A DNA stretch of 64,000 bases from Sorex araneus (GCF_027595985.1 NC_073305.1:151034423-151098422); one strand, 5' to 3'. Positions 45,783 to 57,961 are shown, counted from the stretch's first letter. Numbers and translations: made by a program. The notes: generated by a model not told the origin, from the letters alone.

Positions 45783-46820
45783 GTACAGATGAAGTGAATT
45801 TTGTGTCATTGGGTCACTGAATCAGGACAGCTTAGTTGCGACTGCTGTTAATTCTAAAGGCAGGTCTGTGGCATTCCCTGCAGTTAAGAAGAAAAGCTCG
45901 CATGTCAGACCTTTTTTTCAACTGTATTAAAACTTAAGGTGGGGGAGCGCTGCTGTGTTTTACAGAGATGTTCAGATCCACATTCAGGGGTGAACTGTTT
46001 ATCAGCATAAATTAGCATCTGTGTTCATCTCTTCACTGCTTAGAAATCTTAAGCACCCCCCCACCCCCCAGCCAAATAGGTGAGAGAAGACTTTGGACAG
46101 GACAGGGGAAACGTGAGTTCTGAATCCAGGTGGAAAGGTCATTATCACCTCAGTCTCTGTTTGATCATGGACTAACAAAAATGAACTTAGTTCCATGTAT
46201 TATCCTGCCATGTACCCATATTAGCTACCTAGACTTAATCACTCAACTCACATACTGAGCACAGCAGGTATCAAAAGAGAAAAGAAAGTGGAGTCTCAAA
46301 TGTGTTCCTTTGTAATAATGTATCTGATCCTTGGGTATAAACAGAAAGTATGCTATTACAAGGCAGGTGCTAAAGAAGAATTCATTCAACTTATGGTTTG
46401 AGAATAGGTACTAGTCTACGGAAGGAAAAAGGACAAAAGTAAAATCAGTCTCAACCCTAAAATGCATTGAGCCCTTACGTCAGAAAAAAAAATCATTGCA
46501 ACTACTCAGATTATTTTTAAGATATCACTTTACCCATGAGTTAATGATATCTTGATACCATTATCATTATTTTATATACAATTCTGTTTTGTATTTCCTA
46601 CTGCTGGGATAATTATCAGCTCATATAATCTTTAGTCAGATCAAAGTGGATATATATTCACATGATAATTATCCAGCTGCATTTTGAATTCCCTAAATTA
46701 TTATTTACTGAAGGGCCTAGCTACAATGACTGATTTCGTCCTGGAAGACTTGTCCCTTTGAGGGAGGATCTTTCACATACTCTTCTACCTCTACTTTATT
46801 AGGCTTCTAATTAGGTCTTT

Positions 46821-46866
46821 AAGGCCTCAGAATCCAGGTGGAAAGGCCTCAGAATCCAGGTGGAAA
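46821..46866. repeat. 22-bp tandem duplication
   Basis: Two copies of aaggcctcagaatccaggtg plus ga, at 46,821 and 46,843. Part of the unit (gaatccaggtggaaagg) also occurs at about 46,122, 700 bases upstream. Confidence 0.9.
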
Positions 46867-47892
46867 TCCAGTTACTGACACTGACACAGTAACTCATATT
46901 TACCATACTTCCATTGACTTCATTTATTATAACAACTATTTGTGCCATTTCATTATCCTGCTTGTCATCATCCTCATTTATTGAGTGTACAGGTGCAGAT
47001 ATAAGCCATTAAATCACCTTCATTTGTCAAGAAAACTTTCAATCAGGAGGTACATGCAATGTCACCATCATATTTCACTAGACTATCTAGTATCAAAATA
47101 CTCAAAAAAAAAAAATCCTGAGCTGGTTTCTCTACATTGGGTTCTTAGTCTAGACAACCCACGGATTCTGTTGTTTGTTAGACAAGGTCTGACATAGGAC
47201 AAGTTGTACTTTTAGGTTTTCTTTAGAAGAAGAAGATATGAAGAAGCAAAAGAAGAATAAAGAACAATTTATTATCATTTCCTTTTAGGAAACCCTGGTA
47301 AGCTCACAGCTCACATATGATTAAAGTATTTGATCCACACTCTCAATCTCTTAACTTTTATACTTTACCTACCAACTGGATACTAGCCAATGTCAAGATT
47401 TCCTGAAAATCAATTACATCAATGTCTGCATGGCTGCTCTTAGTGTTAACAGAACTCACATCTCACTTCTTTACCTTTGTCACCGTAGAGTCTAAGGTCC
47501 TCTTTTTCTCCCCAGCCAGACAGTAGGTAGAATAGCAAATAATTGTGCTTTATGTAAAACCACTTATTTCTTCGATAATTACAAATTTCTGATTCTTTTC
47601 CTTTTCTGGACTAAATAAATGTATAAGCACATTAACAGATCAAATAATAGATGTGTAAACAAATTAACAGACACATAAATTAACAAAATAACAAACTGAT
47701 ATATAATGGTAATGGATATATAAAAATGTATAAGTGTTTTCTGCAGTTTACATTTGTGTACAGAATCTCCAAATCTATTTCTTTTTTTCGATTATCGACC
47801 TGGAGGCTATTTCCTTCATGAAATAGGATAAGTGAAACTCCTTATAGGTTTCTTTGCAGCATTACATTCACATATGGTTTTAAGCTTGATTT

Positions 47893-47931
47893 TATTTTTG
47901 CTTTTTGGGTCACACCGGGCCATGCACTTTT
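47893..47931 (-). repeat. Minimal SINE 3' end
   Basis: Only about 30-40 bases of the A-tailed SINE 3' end are present (tttttgctttttgggtcaca then ccggg), so this is an extreme 5' truncation. Confidence 0.6.
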
Positions 47932-48596
47932 TAAAATACCACTTAAAGGGAATCATGTTCTTTTGTGTGTTGATTGTCTACTTTCAGAAATAACATTCTG
48001 CTGTAAAGCATGGTCTACTCCAGACATCTTCAATCTATCACACACCATGGGCCATTTATGTGCAAGTGATAGTTCTTTTTGCATATTGATTTTCCATGTA
48101 ATTTTATTGAATTAGTCATAAAAAATTAGTTCTTCTACCTACATTCTTGTCACCACCAATATATTACCAGATGATATCTCAGCATATTTTGTGCTCCATC
48201 TTAGACACATAAAAATAAAAGTAGACTCAGACCCTCTGATCTAGTCATGTTCAATTATTCTACCATGTTTAGTAAATCATGAGTAACTATATCCTTCTAA
48301 TTGTTCTGTACCCAGGGATAAGTTAGCATTTTTGTCTATAAATGCACATACTTTTTGATGAATACATTACATGGTATGATCAGACCCTCAAAAAATAAAA
48401 AGGCAAGAAGATATATTATACTTATTATTTCTTTCTGGTCTTCGTGCCAGCCATTTTATCATGAGATTTAAAAGTTTACTCAGTAATTTAAATAAAATTT
48501 TGTTTAAAATCCAGCATAATTTACAAAGTGACAAATTCTTAAATGAGAAACCATTATGTAGAGAGATCTTAAAGAAGCTTATTATTCACACATCTG

Positions 48597-48750
48597 TTTT
48601 TTAATTAATCGATTTGTAGTGAGATAGTTACAAAGTTGTTCATATTTGGGTCTCAGTCATATAATCCACCACCAGTCCCTTCAGTGTACATTTCCCACCA
48701 CACATTTGTGAGTCCATAGTGTGTGGTCATTAAACTCAACCTATTAAGTA
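48597..48750 (-). mobile_element. L1 3' end fragment, diverged
   Basis: Minus-strand L1 3' UTR-like text: agtgagatagttacaaagtt, then gtctcagtcatataatccac, then agtccatagtgtgtgg. Confidence 0.5.
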
Positions 48751-49025
48751 AACTCTTTATTCTACTCTTTTCTTTGCCGAGATGTTTTAGTAGTTCTCTC
48801 ATTTTTTGTTTTTCTGTATGGATTTGAGGAATACTGGAAAATCCAGAAGAAACCATCAATAATTGACTGAATAATGTATGTGACTTCTATTGCAAAAGAG
48901 AATGTGTATTTTAAGAAAGAGGAATATGGAATGTGTTAATAGCATTGTTCATATTTAATCAATCACTTCTCAGTAAATAAATGAGTATAGTGAGAAACTA
49001 CATGGTTGAAAACAATCCCATTTCT

Positions 49026-49212
49026 GGGGGCTGGAGCGATAGCACAGCGGGTAGGGTATTTGCCTTGCACGCGGCCGACCTGGGTTCGACTCCCAGAATC
49101 CCATATGGTCCTCTAAGCATCACCAGGAGTAATTCCTGAGTGCATGAGCCAGGAGTAACCCCTGTGCATCGCCAGATGTGACCCAAACTCCCCCCCCCCA
49201 AAAAAAAAACCC
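49026..49212 (+). repeat. A-tailed SINE with perfect 14-bp TSD
   Basis: gggggctggagcgatagcac head to cagatgtgacccaaac end, then C and A runs. TSD aacaatcccatttc lies at 49,011-49,024 and 49,213-49,226. Confidence 0.93.
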
Positions 49213-49377
49213 AACAATCCCATTTCCTAAAAGAGTGAAGGGAATCCATGTTCCATGTCCGTAACCTGCACCCTAAAGTTTTTGCGCCAAATCTAGCTGG
49301 CTGCCTATTTTTAAATGATTTGTAAGCTTATAGTGGCTTTTACACTTTTGTATTGCTTAAAAAAAAATCAAATATAG

Positions 49378-49548
49378 AGGTTGGAGCGATAGCACAGCGG
49401 GTAGGGTGTTTGCTTTGCATGCAACCAACCCAGGTTCGATTCCCAGCATCCTATATGGTCCCTTGAGCACTGCCAGGAGTAATTCCTGAATGCAGAGCCA
49501 GGAGAAACCCCTGTGCATCATCAGGTGTGACCCAAAAAAGGAAAAAAA
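49378..49548 (+). repeat. A-tailed SINE
   Basis: aggttggagcgatagcacag head, cccaggttcgattcccagca, gtgtgacccaaaaaagg end. Flanks aaatcaaa on both sides. It lies about 170 bases after the previous SINE, in the same orientation. Confidence 0.9.
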
Positions 49549-50784
49549 TAAATCAAAAGTAGAAAATTTTATAACTTACAAACACTGAATTACATACTAT
49601 TTTACATTGTATATGTCTATGGTTTGGGGGGATACACCTATACTCATTTACTTTATATTTTTTTTACTGCATTGAGCACTTGTGACAGAAATAATGTGAC
49701 TCTTAATCTAAAAAATACTACTATCTGATTCCTTCTTGAACAAGTTTTCTGAACCCAGGCAGAAAAAGGAAGTTCTGCTTAACTATTGGATCTATAGGGC
49801 TAAGGGGGTTTAATGGTAACTGGAGAAATGCATGGATTTGCTTTTAAATGGATTGCTTTTAAGTCAGGACTGGTGTTTGGGTTTTGTTTTTTTCCCCTTT
49901 TTTGAAGGGCAGATCAGGTAGAATACGCCCTAGTGAGATTTATGAGTGGTCATTTTGGGACAATGAAAGCAGTTAGGGAATGGGAACATGATTATTGAGT
50001 GCATACCTCTTCATTAATGTAAGTTGTTAACGCTCAGTGTTACCATTAGTATGACTGGCATTAAGCATTTTGGACCATTACCTATGCTTTTAAAGGACTT
50101 TTTTAAATGAAGAACTCTCAAAATACTTCTCCACATTTGATTATGGATTGTTTTTTTCATAATTTTATTCATTGGCCAACAAGTACACAAAAAAGGGAAC
50201 CTGGTCAAATATCATAACTTCACTCTTCAAAGAATACTCCTCCTATTAAAATAACTGCCAGAAAGATGTGGAGTAAGGAATCAATGCTGAAGACTTGATT
50301 CTTTTTTCAGCTTTCAAAGTAGTGACAAGAAATCATGTTTGCTTGAGCCACTGTCCTTTCACCTTTTCATCTCTCAGCCATCAGATTATCTTGCTGAATC
50401 TTAGGTAGAAATCCTAAATTGAAGTCGGTTTAAAAGTATATGCATTTGTCAATGGGGGGGAAATAATCATTTCATTAAATGGGTTCTCTGTGTAAGTGCA
50501 GATCCGCAGATATGGATTAATTCCTCTAAGAGGAGTATAAGGGGTGGGGGTCTAAACATTGTTCAAAACTAGTTTCCAATTCTCTCTCGGGACCCAAGCT
50601 TGACTTTACCTCACTGTTTATAGGAAACTTCTTTATCTTCTTTATGTTCCCTCTCAAGAAGTGTCATTTCTGAACTTGAAAGTATTCAAGCTTTTCCCAG
50701 TCTTGTTAAAAAAGAAAAAACTAAAGAAAAATCCCAACGTTACATAACTTGTGTATCTTAAAACACCTGATTGCATTTTTTCAG

Positions 50785-50910
50785 ACGAAAGTAGGCGGAA
50801 CGAACCAGGGCAGAGGGAGCTTCGAAGAGGTGCTCAGCTCCACTGCACATGCCAGCGCCCAGAGCTCTACCGGCGGCCCTCTGCGCAGTGACGAAGAGCT
50901 GAAGTGCTAG
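50785..50910 (+). CDS. TPD52L1: TPD52L1 last coding exon
   Basis: Acceptor gcattttttcag before 50785. The coding part is 126 nt: 41 codons plus stop TAG at 50,908-50,910. It starts TKVGGTNQGRGSFEEVLSST, continues AHASAQSSTGGPLRSDEELK and ends in Cys. The FEEVLSSTAHASAQS core matches mammalian D53. The tail after it (SSTGGPLRSDEELKC) differs from the form I recall (SLAGGSRRTKEEELQC) but keeps length, charge and the terminal Cys. Length is normal, with no sign of decay. Confidence 0.97.
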   Translation, partial: TKVGGTNQGRGSFEEVLSSTAHASAQSSTGGPLRSDEELKC

Positions 50911-51350
50911 AATCTTCCCGCCCCGACGTGCACCCCCACGTGAAAACCCTGGCCTCCACTCTGATCTTCAAATGCTCCCTCACTACCACCGACGAGTAAT
51001 ATAATTTCCATCTGTATTTGTGTTGCTCATGAGACACGCCTGACCATCGCCCACTTGAGTTTTCATCCTTTGTCAACTTTTCAAATTGGTCCCCTGGATA
51101 GAAAACAGGTTATAACCCACTTCTGTAATTCAACAAAGAGTTTCCAACCATAGCTCTTAGTTTTGTTTCCGTTGTGCATGTCTTGGAGGGCGTTCCCGTT
51201 CCTTCAGTTCCGTCCTCTCTGCAGGATGGAGCGCTCACCATCTCCAGAAATGGCAGTACTCGCTGCACACTTCTTCGACTGCTTGTGATCCCTCGCTCAC
51301 ATCAATTATGTACGTTTATTTAAGAAATTAAAATTAATTGGTTTTAATGA
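50911..51350 (+). other. TPD52L1: TPD52L1 3' UTR (approximate end)
   Basis: Non-coding sequence after the stop. A polyadenylation hexamer ATTAAA lies at 51,327-51,332 and is followed by T/G-rich text (ttggttttaatgatgacttt). The next AATAAA is near 51,996, so a longer form is possible. The end is estimated. Confidence 0.55.
51327..51332 (+). terminator. TPD52L1: Probable TPD52L1 polyadenylation signal ATTAAA
   Basis: The common variant hexamer about 417 bases after the stop codon, with a T/G-rich region downstream. A second candidate, AATAAA, lies at about 51,996-52,001. Confidence 0.5.
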
Positions 51351-52350
51351 TGACTTTGAATTCTTAATTTAAGTCTTCAGGGCCATGGCTGAACTTAAAA
51401 GGGGGTGTCTGTGGTTCTGCAGATGCTATATTTAAATCAGATCCTGCTGATTTGGTGATGAGGAGGGGTTGAAATGTAAGTAATTGTAAGTGCAGCTTCC
51501 TAGGACTGCTAAAACTACCTCCAATTCTGAACATCTCTTTGATGGTCAATAAGTAGTGAACTCAGGAAGGAGAGCAAGTAGAAACTGGAGAAGCGAAGTT
51601 CTACATTCAGTCCCTTTCTCCTGAATAACAATGAATATAGTCTTTTAGTAGTAGCTCTTAGGTGCATTACTAGATTTTCCTTTTTTAAATGGGATCATTC
51701 ATTTGTTACCAGGGAGCAGAGATATATCCTACAGATAATATTTTTTAAAATTTACAGTGAAGAGGCCTATTGACTAAAATTCACAATTAAAAGTCTCTCT
51801 ATATAATCCACATTATAGAGATATATGTATTTTTATGACAATTTTCATTTTTGATTACAAAAGAGAACCGATTTGTGACTTTTCTATAAAACCAATCTGA
51901 ACAATTCTATTCAGACGAATGCAGCACACCTAACTGAAGATTCAGGTTATGTACGTGTTCAATAAGGCCTTGAAGTCTTAGTGATAATTTGGGGCAATAA
52001 ACTTAAGCCAGAACAGACAAATATGGACACAGAAGCCTTGACAGTAAGAATCTGTATCCTAATTTATCCATCTAGTCTGTGAATTGAAGCCAAACCTTGC
52101 TTTTGCTTTCCTGCTGTATGCAGGTACTCAATCTCTGTTCCAGTCTGCAGCAGCCTGTAACATCTGAAATGATCTTCTGTAAAATCACTGCTACCTACCG
52201 TGTTGATCACATGTAGCACACAGTATAAATGAAGTCATGTTGCCATGAAAAAAATGTTTTCATTCATCAACCATCTTCTGCATACGACTGTCTCAGAGTT
52301 ACAGTCTGAAAATAGCATAATAAAATTGGATACAAGAACAACTAAGAAAA

Positions 52351-52440
52351 TGGGGGCTGGGAATGAGGCTCAGTGATGGAGCACATACATGCCCAGCACA
52401 TCCGAAGCTCTGGGCTGGATGCCCACCACCATGAAAACAG
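52351..52440 (+). repeat. Short tRNA-like SINE relic
   Basis: gggggctgggaatgaggctc, then agtgatggagcac, then gctctgggctggatgcc. About 90 bases, similar to 14,137-14,228. Confidence 0.5.
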
Positions 52441-52939
52441 AGAGGAAAATTAGTGTGACAGACTCAGCATTTCAAATTCATTTTATCAGTTTGTAAGTCT
52501 TCAACTTTCATTTCTCAATTCTTAAAGAATTATATTCATATCCTAGTAGTTGAAAGAAAAACGTTCTTTATTATATTTAGGCAGGGAGTAACATAATGGC
52601 CATGGCACAGGTAGTTCTTTTCCATTTTGCCATAAGATGTATGTGAATAAACTATCACTCCAATGAGCTAACGTTGATGGCAGATGAGTCATCCTTGTTT
52701 AGTTTCATTTTTTCTCAACAGCTGTTTTTCCCCTCGTACGTGTACAAGCTCATTCCAACTTGATTGACTGCTGAGTCTCTTTTTGTCCTGCTGACACCAG
52801 TTTACATGCTGTAGGTTAAGTATTCCACAAGTGCTAAAAGCTATTGGCACACTGCAAATGGATATAACCTTTACTCACAAATCAAAATGATTCAGTTTGG
52901 TGCCATGAACACAAAAATGATAGCAAAAAAACAATAACA

Positions 52940-53113
52940 GGGGCTGGAGTGATAGCACAGCAGGTAGGGCGTTTGCCTTGCACGCGGCCGATCCGGGTTC
53001 AAATCCCAGCATCCCATATGGTCCCCTGAGCACCGCCAGGGGTGATTCCTGAGTGCATGAGCCAGGAGTGACACCTGTGCATTGCTGGGTGTGACCCAAA
53101 AAGCAAAAAAAAA
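52940..53113 (+). repeat. A-tailed SINE, young
   Basis: Near-consensus head ggggctggagtgatagcaca, body tggtcccctgagcaccgcca, end gggtgtgacccaaaaagc and A9 plus (taaa)n tail. Confidence 0.92.
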
Positions 53114-53763
53114 TAAATAAATAACAAAATGTATCTCAACACATTTCTATCTAAATTCAGTCTAAAATCTGAGTGTCAGTTGTGGTTATACAATAAACTC
53201 ATTAAAAAAATAAATATGTGAAATTTTGTAATGTACCATTTACCACTTTTTAAATGCTATCACAATGATGGGCAATAGTCATATGTGCTAAAAAAGTTGA
53301 TCTTAAATTCCTCTCTTATAGACTGACTTCTGGTAGGTCACATTCCCAAACTCTCTTTAGCCCTACATGGTTATTTTGACTACTTCTCATTAAGAATGGT
53401 AAAATTCTTTATTTTACCTTTCTGAAAAGGTTGAACATTTTCAGGTTATACCATAAAGGAGTATATCAAAGTAAACAAAAAAATAACCATTTTTTCCACA
53501 GAAAAACATTCTAGTCTCTATGAATAACAAGACTGGAAAATTACCTAAATAAAAGTTTCAGGTATTAGGTACAGAAGATGCTTTATTACAAGGTACCTCC
53601 CCCCTCACACCCCCTCCCCCCCCCCGACACACACATACAGGGCATGTATCAACCTAAGACTTTGAGATGAAAATATTGAACATTCTGGAATGGACATTTT
53701 TCAAATATAAGGGACAGTGAGAATTATAATAGCTAGTGAAATGTCAGTCTACAGAGGAAAACA

Positions 53764-53935
53764 TCACTGTCACTGTCATCCCGTTGCTCATCAATTTTTT
53801 TCGAGCAGGCACCAATAACGTCTCCTTTGTGAGATTTGTTGTTATGTTTTTGGCATATCGAATACACCACGGATAGCTTGCCAGGCTCTCTGCCTTGCAG
53901 GTGAGATACTCTCAGTAGTTTGCCGGGCTCTCCGA
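53764..53935 (-). repeat. SINE of the gatgacagt-tailed group, 5' truncated
   Basis: Minus strand from ctccgagag complement (no tRNA head) to gatgacagtgacagtgatg. TSD agaggaaaacat flanks it at about 53,753 and 53,936, so truncation happened at insertion. Confidence 0.85.
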
Positions 53936-54945
53936 GAGGAAAACATAAGAAGAAATTCTTTTCCTTTGAATTAAACCCAAGAATAATCATTTACTCTGCA
54001 TTAAAATGATATGATGTATTACTTAGAAGAACAATTCCAGATACATAATATGTAACTTCTGAGATAAAATATTAAATGATAATACTCAAATATCCATAGC
54101 CATTGACATGGTGAAGACAGTATTTTCTTGTGGTGATTTTCAATTTTGTTCCTATTAAGTAATATTTAAATAAAAGCACCATAATTCTTTTATTTAAGAT
54201 GTCTCCTTAGTTAGGAAAGCTTAGGTTTGAATGTGAAACTTGACAGGTAGGTAGATGCAAAACTAAAATAATGCTTAAATGACCAGCATGAATTCAACCC
54301 AATAGAGCCTTCCAAAGTCTGTGAACTTACGACACAAGGCAAACATCCCTCAACAGAACTCCAGGACTATAGAAATCTTGTTATATTTAAACTGCATCTG
54401 GGCTTATTTTGTGTGCATGTCCTCATCCCAGGAAAACACAAGTACTGGTGGACAGAGTTGTTTTCCTACTAATCCTTATTCCAGTAAGAATCGAGCTTTA
54501 CTAATGTTTAACCACTTACTTTTTTTTTTTTTGCCTGATGGAACATGATTTCTATGCAGAGCAGCACTGCCCAGTTCTGTGCAGACCAGCCGCATTACAT
54601 ATGTGTGCTGCTTCAGAAGAGACCATACACCTTGCTTCCTGCAGAGTGGGTATCCATGGATACTGCTAAGAGTTTCCAAAGAAATGCTGCCTAGAATTCT
54701 CTCCATGCCAGCCTAAAGGCGTTTTTCACATGAAAACTGACACTGGAATTAAAGAGACAGGTATCACTGTCCCACACCAAAACATGGGGGTTGATTTGCA
54801 GTTTTCCATTTCTCACAGTTCAGCAAGCATTCAGAATTTACAATCAAGCGGGGTGGGTGTCTTAATGTCTTAACCTGTAACAGGGAAATGTCTGACAGTC
54901 AGCTCTACTGTGTAATCCCAGAAAATCTTTTGGTCTTGTTTTATT

Positions 54946-55083
54946 TTTGTTTGCGGGGCCACATCCAGCGATGCTCTGAGGTGACTCCTGGCTCTGCACT
55001 CATGAATCACTTCTGGTGGGCTTGAGGACTCCAAGGGAAGCCAGGAATCCAACCTAGGTTGGTTGTGTGCAAGGCAAGCACCT
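54946..55083 (-). repeat. Diverged A-tailed SINE
   Basis: Minus strand: gcggggccacatccagcgat, then gtgactcctggctctgcact, then gtgtgcaaggcaagcacc. Confidence 0.65.
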
Positions 55084-55507
55084 TATAAAAATGTTCTTAA
55101 GACTTACAAATCAGAGAAGAGAAAGTAGAAAAGGAAGACCCGTGGCAGTGGAAATTGTATGCCTCAATTTCTATTCCAAAATGACAAAAAAAAAAGATCA
55201 GAGTTAAAGGGTGAAACCTGCTAGGGAAGTTTGTAAGTCTATGATCAGGGCCACAAGTGAAATTAAAAAGCTGACTCTAAAAAAAAAAAAGCTGATTACA
55301 CAGTGATAAATTTTTTAAAGCATCATTTCATTGAGGATAGAACACATTTAATTAACCCTCTCAGTCCTGGGTTCTCATCACTAAGTCAATAGAAAAACCT
55401 TTCTTACAAGCAATTTTAATTCAACTTTCTAACATTCAATGAAATTTCCCTCTAGGGATATACTTTATTAATTCATAACATAAGGTAAAAAAAAAAATCC
55501 CCCTTCC

Positions 55508-55684
55508 AGGGGCTGGAAAGATAGTATTGGGTAGGGTACTTGCCTCACACGTGTCCAATCTGGGTTACATTCCTGGTAGCCCATATAGTTCCCAAGTGTG
55601 CCAGGAGTGATTCCCGAGGATAAAAGCAGGAGTAAACCTGAGTACCACTGGGAGTGGTTCCCAAATAACTCCCCAAATTAAAAA
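55508..55684 (+). repeat. Diverged A-tailed SINE
   Basis: aggggctggaaagatagtat head, agcccatatagttcccaagt body, A-rich end. It lies just beyond the predicted HDDC2 poly(A) site. Confidence 0.7.
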
Positions 55685-55774
55685 GTTTTCCAAAAAAATT
55701 ATGCCAAATTAAAAATATTAGGGATTTAGTTCATTTATTTAGTTCATAAAACTCCCCACCCCATGGCATTTTCA

Positions 55775-55969
55775 TGACCACATCCTATTTTCTGCTTTTA
55801 TTGTCCTTCTTCATAATTCCTTTTTCATTGGAGTCCAGCAATTGGGAAAAATAAAAAAAAAACTCACCTCTGGGAAAAACAACAGACCAACAGTGTCACA
55901 AAACACAATAGCATAAAAACAGAAAAATAAAATATTTGTCACAGTAGCACAGCAACATCGAGCATCATC
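55775..55969 (-). other. HDDC2: HDDC2 3' UTR (approximate end)
   Basis: A/T-rich sequence after the HDDC2 stop, ending about 20 bases beyond the AATAAA at 55,797-55,802. The exact cleavage site is not visible. Confidence 0.5.
55797..55802 (-). terminator. HDDC2: Probable HDDC2 polyadenylation signal AATAAA
   Basis: Complement tttatt on the plus strand, about 170 bases after the stop codon. Another AATAAA complement lies at 55,734-55,739, so the mRNA may end at either. Confidence 0.55.
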
Positions 55970-56067
55970 TCAGGAGTTGGGCTTCCTGGCTGCGGCGGCA
56001 ATGGCAGCATTTCTTTCTGCTTCTAGTTCAGAAACAAGCTGAACTATCTCAGGGTGAGTGAATTTCC
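55970..56067 (-). CDS. HDDC2: HDDC2 last coding exon
   Basis: On the minus strand the acceptor ctttgcag precedes 56,067. The coding part is 98 nt: two bases completing a glycine codon, 31 codons and the stop TGA at 55,970-55,972. It reads KFTHPEIVQLVSELEAERNA then AIAAAARKPNS. HPEIVQLVSELEAER is the HDDC2 C-terminal signature. The final residues (NAAIAAAARKPNS) differ from the human tail that I recall (STNIAAAASEPHS) but keep its length. The alanine-rich end is presumably flexible. Frame and splice site are intact. Confidence 0.95.
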
Positions 56068-57149
56068 CTGCAAAGCAAGGGAGACATGAGTTTCTTTTGC
56101 TTACTCCTGGGGGTGACCAGGGACTCTGGTCCATGATCAGATCTATATAGCCCTACCATGAAGAATTCAATTCCAGGTCCTGGAGAGGGACCAGAGGGGA
56201 TGGCATGGAGCTTCTTCTCTGTGACCCAATGCCACAGAACACAGAATAACACTCGGGCCAACTGCTGATTAGATAGAACTGGGGGGAAACTCCTACAGGC
56301 AGCCCTCCACCAAGCTAGAACAGTGTTCAGAGAACTGAAAACAATCTGTATAAGCAGAACCTGAAATTAGTTCAGAGGCATCAAGTACCTACAGAGAAAA
56401 AGGCTAGAAGCAGGATAGGAGAAAGGCTCTCCCAGGATACAGACAAGAACTTGAACTCTACACCGAAACTAACAGACCTGTGTCTGCCCCTGCTCTCCAG
56501 CCGTGCTCCTAGGCAGCAGTAACTGAGCTCCAGGCTCTTCCATCAGTAGGGCCTGGAAAGAGGAATGTTATAGCTGGCCTCCCTTTCCTGTCTTGCCCGA
56601 TGCTCACTGTTCATTTCTTATTAACTCGATTTCATGTTCTTCCTATCATTAAATCTCTTCACTCAACACTCTGTTCACTCTTGCTTGGCCCATGGATCCA
56701 GATCGCTCTCAAGTTCTCCCATGAGTGGTCATTCTCACACTGCTCTTACCACAGGGCCGGACCTGTCCTCAGACTCTGCTCCTTTCTGCTATCAGCTCAT
56801 CCGCTACCCCACTGAGTCAAAATTCTGCTGTGAGACTTGACCATCGACTGCTTTTCCTGTCGGAATCATTTACAAGCCCGCAAACCTTCACTCTGGAAAA
56901 CTAGCTTCAGTTTCATGCTCGCTCTCTCAATTTTTTGGGATTAGGAAGTTGAGGATTCGTTCTGTGGCCTCCACTCCCACAGAAATATTCTCCCTCCTTA
57001 ATCACTTCTTCTTAGGAACATATTACAATTCATCGGTAACTATTTAAGAGGATAAAACTGCCCTCTTTATCTATATGTTAGATCCCAGGACAGCAATTTG
57101 CACGCCTATATTTCCCTGATTATGTCTATCAGCATATGAATGTCTCTTT

Positions 57150-57961
57150 TTTTTCTTTTTTTTTTAAATTAATTAATTTATTTTTAATTCGTGAATCACC
57201 ATGAGGGCACATTTACAGATTTATACACTTTTGTACTTATGCTTCCCTCATACAAAGTTCGGGAACCCATCCCTTCACCAGTGCCCATTCTCCACCACCA
57301 GTAAACCCAGCATCCCTCCCAACCTCCCCGATCCCATCTCCCCCCACCCCGCCCTGCCACTGTGGCAGGGCATTCCCTTCTGTTCTCTCTCTCTAATTAG
57401 CTGTTGTGGTTTGCAATAAAGGTGTTGAGTGGCCACTGTGCTCAGTCTCTAGCCCTCATTCAGCCCGCAACTCCCTTCCCCCACATGGCCTTCGACTACA
57501 TTATAGTTGGTGATCCCTTCTCTGAGTTGACCTTTCCCCGGAACGTGAGGCCAGCCTCCAAGCCATGGAGTCAACCTCCTAGTACTTATTTCTACAATTC
57601 TTGGGTGTTAGTCTCCCACTCTGTTATTCTATATACCCTAGATGAGTGCAATCTTTCTATGTCTGTCTCTCTCTTTCTGACTCATTTCACTCAGCATGAA
57701 ACTTTTCATGCCCATCCACTTAAATACAAAATTCATGACCTCCTTTTTTCTGACAGCTGCATAGTATTCCATTGTATAGATGTACCAAAGTTTCCTCAAC
57801 CAGTCATCCGTTCTAGGGCATTCGGGTTTTTTCCAGATTCTGGCTATTGTAAATAGTGCTGCGATGAACATACATGTGCAGATGTTGTTTCGATTATACT
57901 TTTTTGCCTCTCTGGGATATATTCCCAGCAGTGGTATTGCTGGGTCAAATGGGAGCTCAAC
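57150..57961 (-). mobile_element. L1, 5'-truncated, with perfect 13-bp TSD
   Basis: Minus-strand L1 from the ORF2 C-terminal region (SGLNTVQQCWEYIP-type text near 57,900, MYIYTMEYYAAVRK-like near 57,760) through the 3' UTR to the A-rich tail at 57,150-57,185. TSD tgaatgtctcttt lies at 57,137-57,149 and 57,962-57,974. About 812 bases. Confidence 0.92.

Larger units (their letters stand above)
45783..50784 (+). other. TPD52L1: TPD52L1 intron 6
   Basis: Repeats at 46,821, 47,893, 48,597, 49,026 and 49,378 are listed. Other stretches (45,790-46,815, 46,870-47,890, 47,935-48,590, 48,760-49,010 and 49,555-50,780) show nothing I recognise. Confidence 0.8.
1..51350 (+). other. TPD52L1: TPD52L1 gene, 3' portion (exon 2 to 3' end)
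   Basis: Extent of the tumor protein D52-like 1 (D53) gene in this window. Exon 1, which in relatives encodes only about the first six residues, is to the left, so the window opens inside intron 1. Six coding exons have matching phases and give about 198 residues of a protein of about 204. Introns are 19.5, 12.5, 3.8, 3.6 and 5.0 kb. D52-family proteins are small coiled-coil proteins that form homo- and heteromers and are linked to vesicle trafficking and proliferation; that is family knowledge. No frameshift or stop interrupts the exons, so the gene looks functional. Confidence 0.95.
51351..55774. other. Intergenic interval between TPD52L1 and HDDC2 3' ends
   Basis: About 4.4 kb between convergent genes. 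Contains SINEs at 52,351, 52,940, 53,764, 54,946 and 55,508. I see no exon, and nothing recognisable in 51,360-52,345, 52,445-52,935, 53,120-53,755, 53,950-54,940 or 55,090-55,500. Confidence 0.7.
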
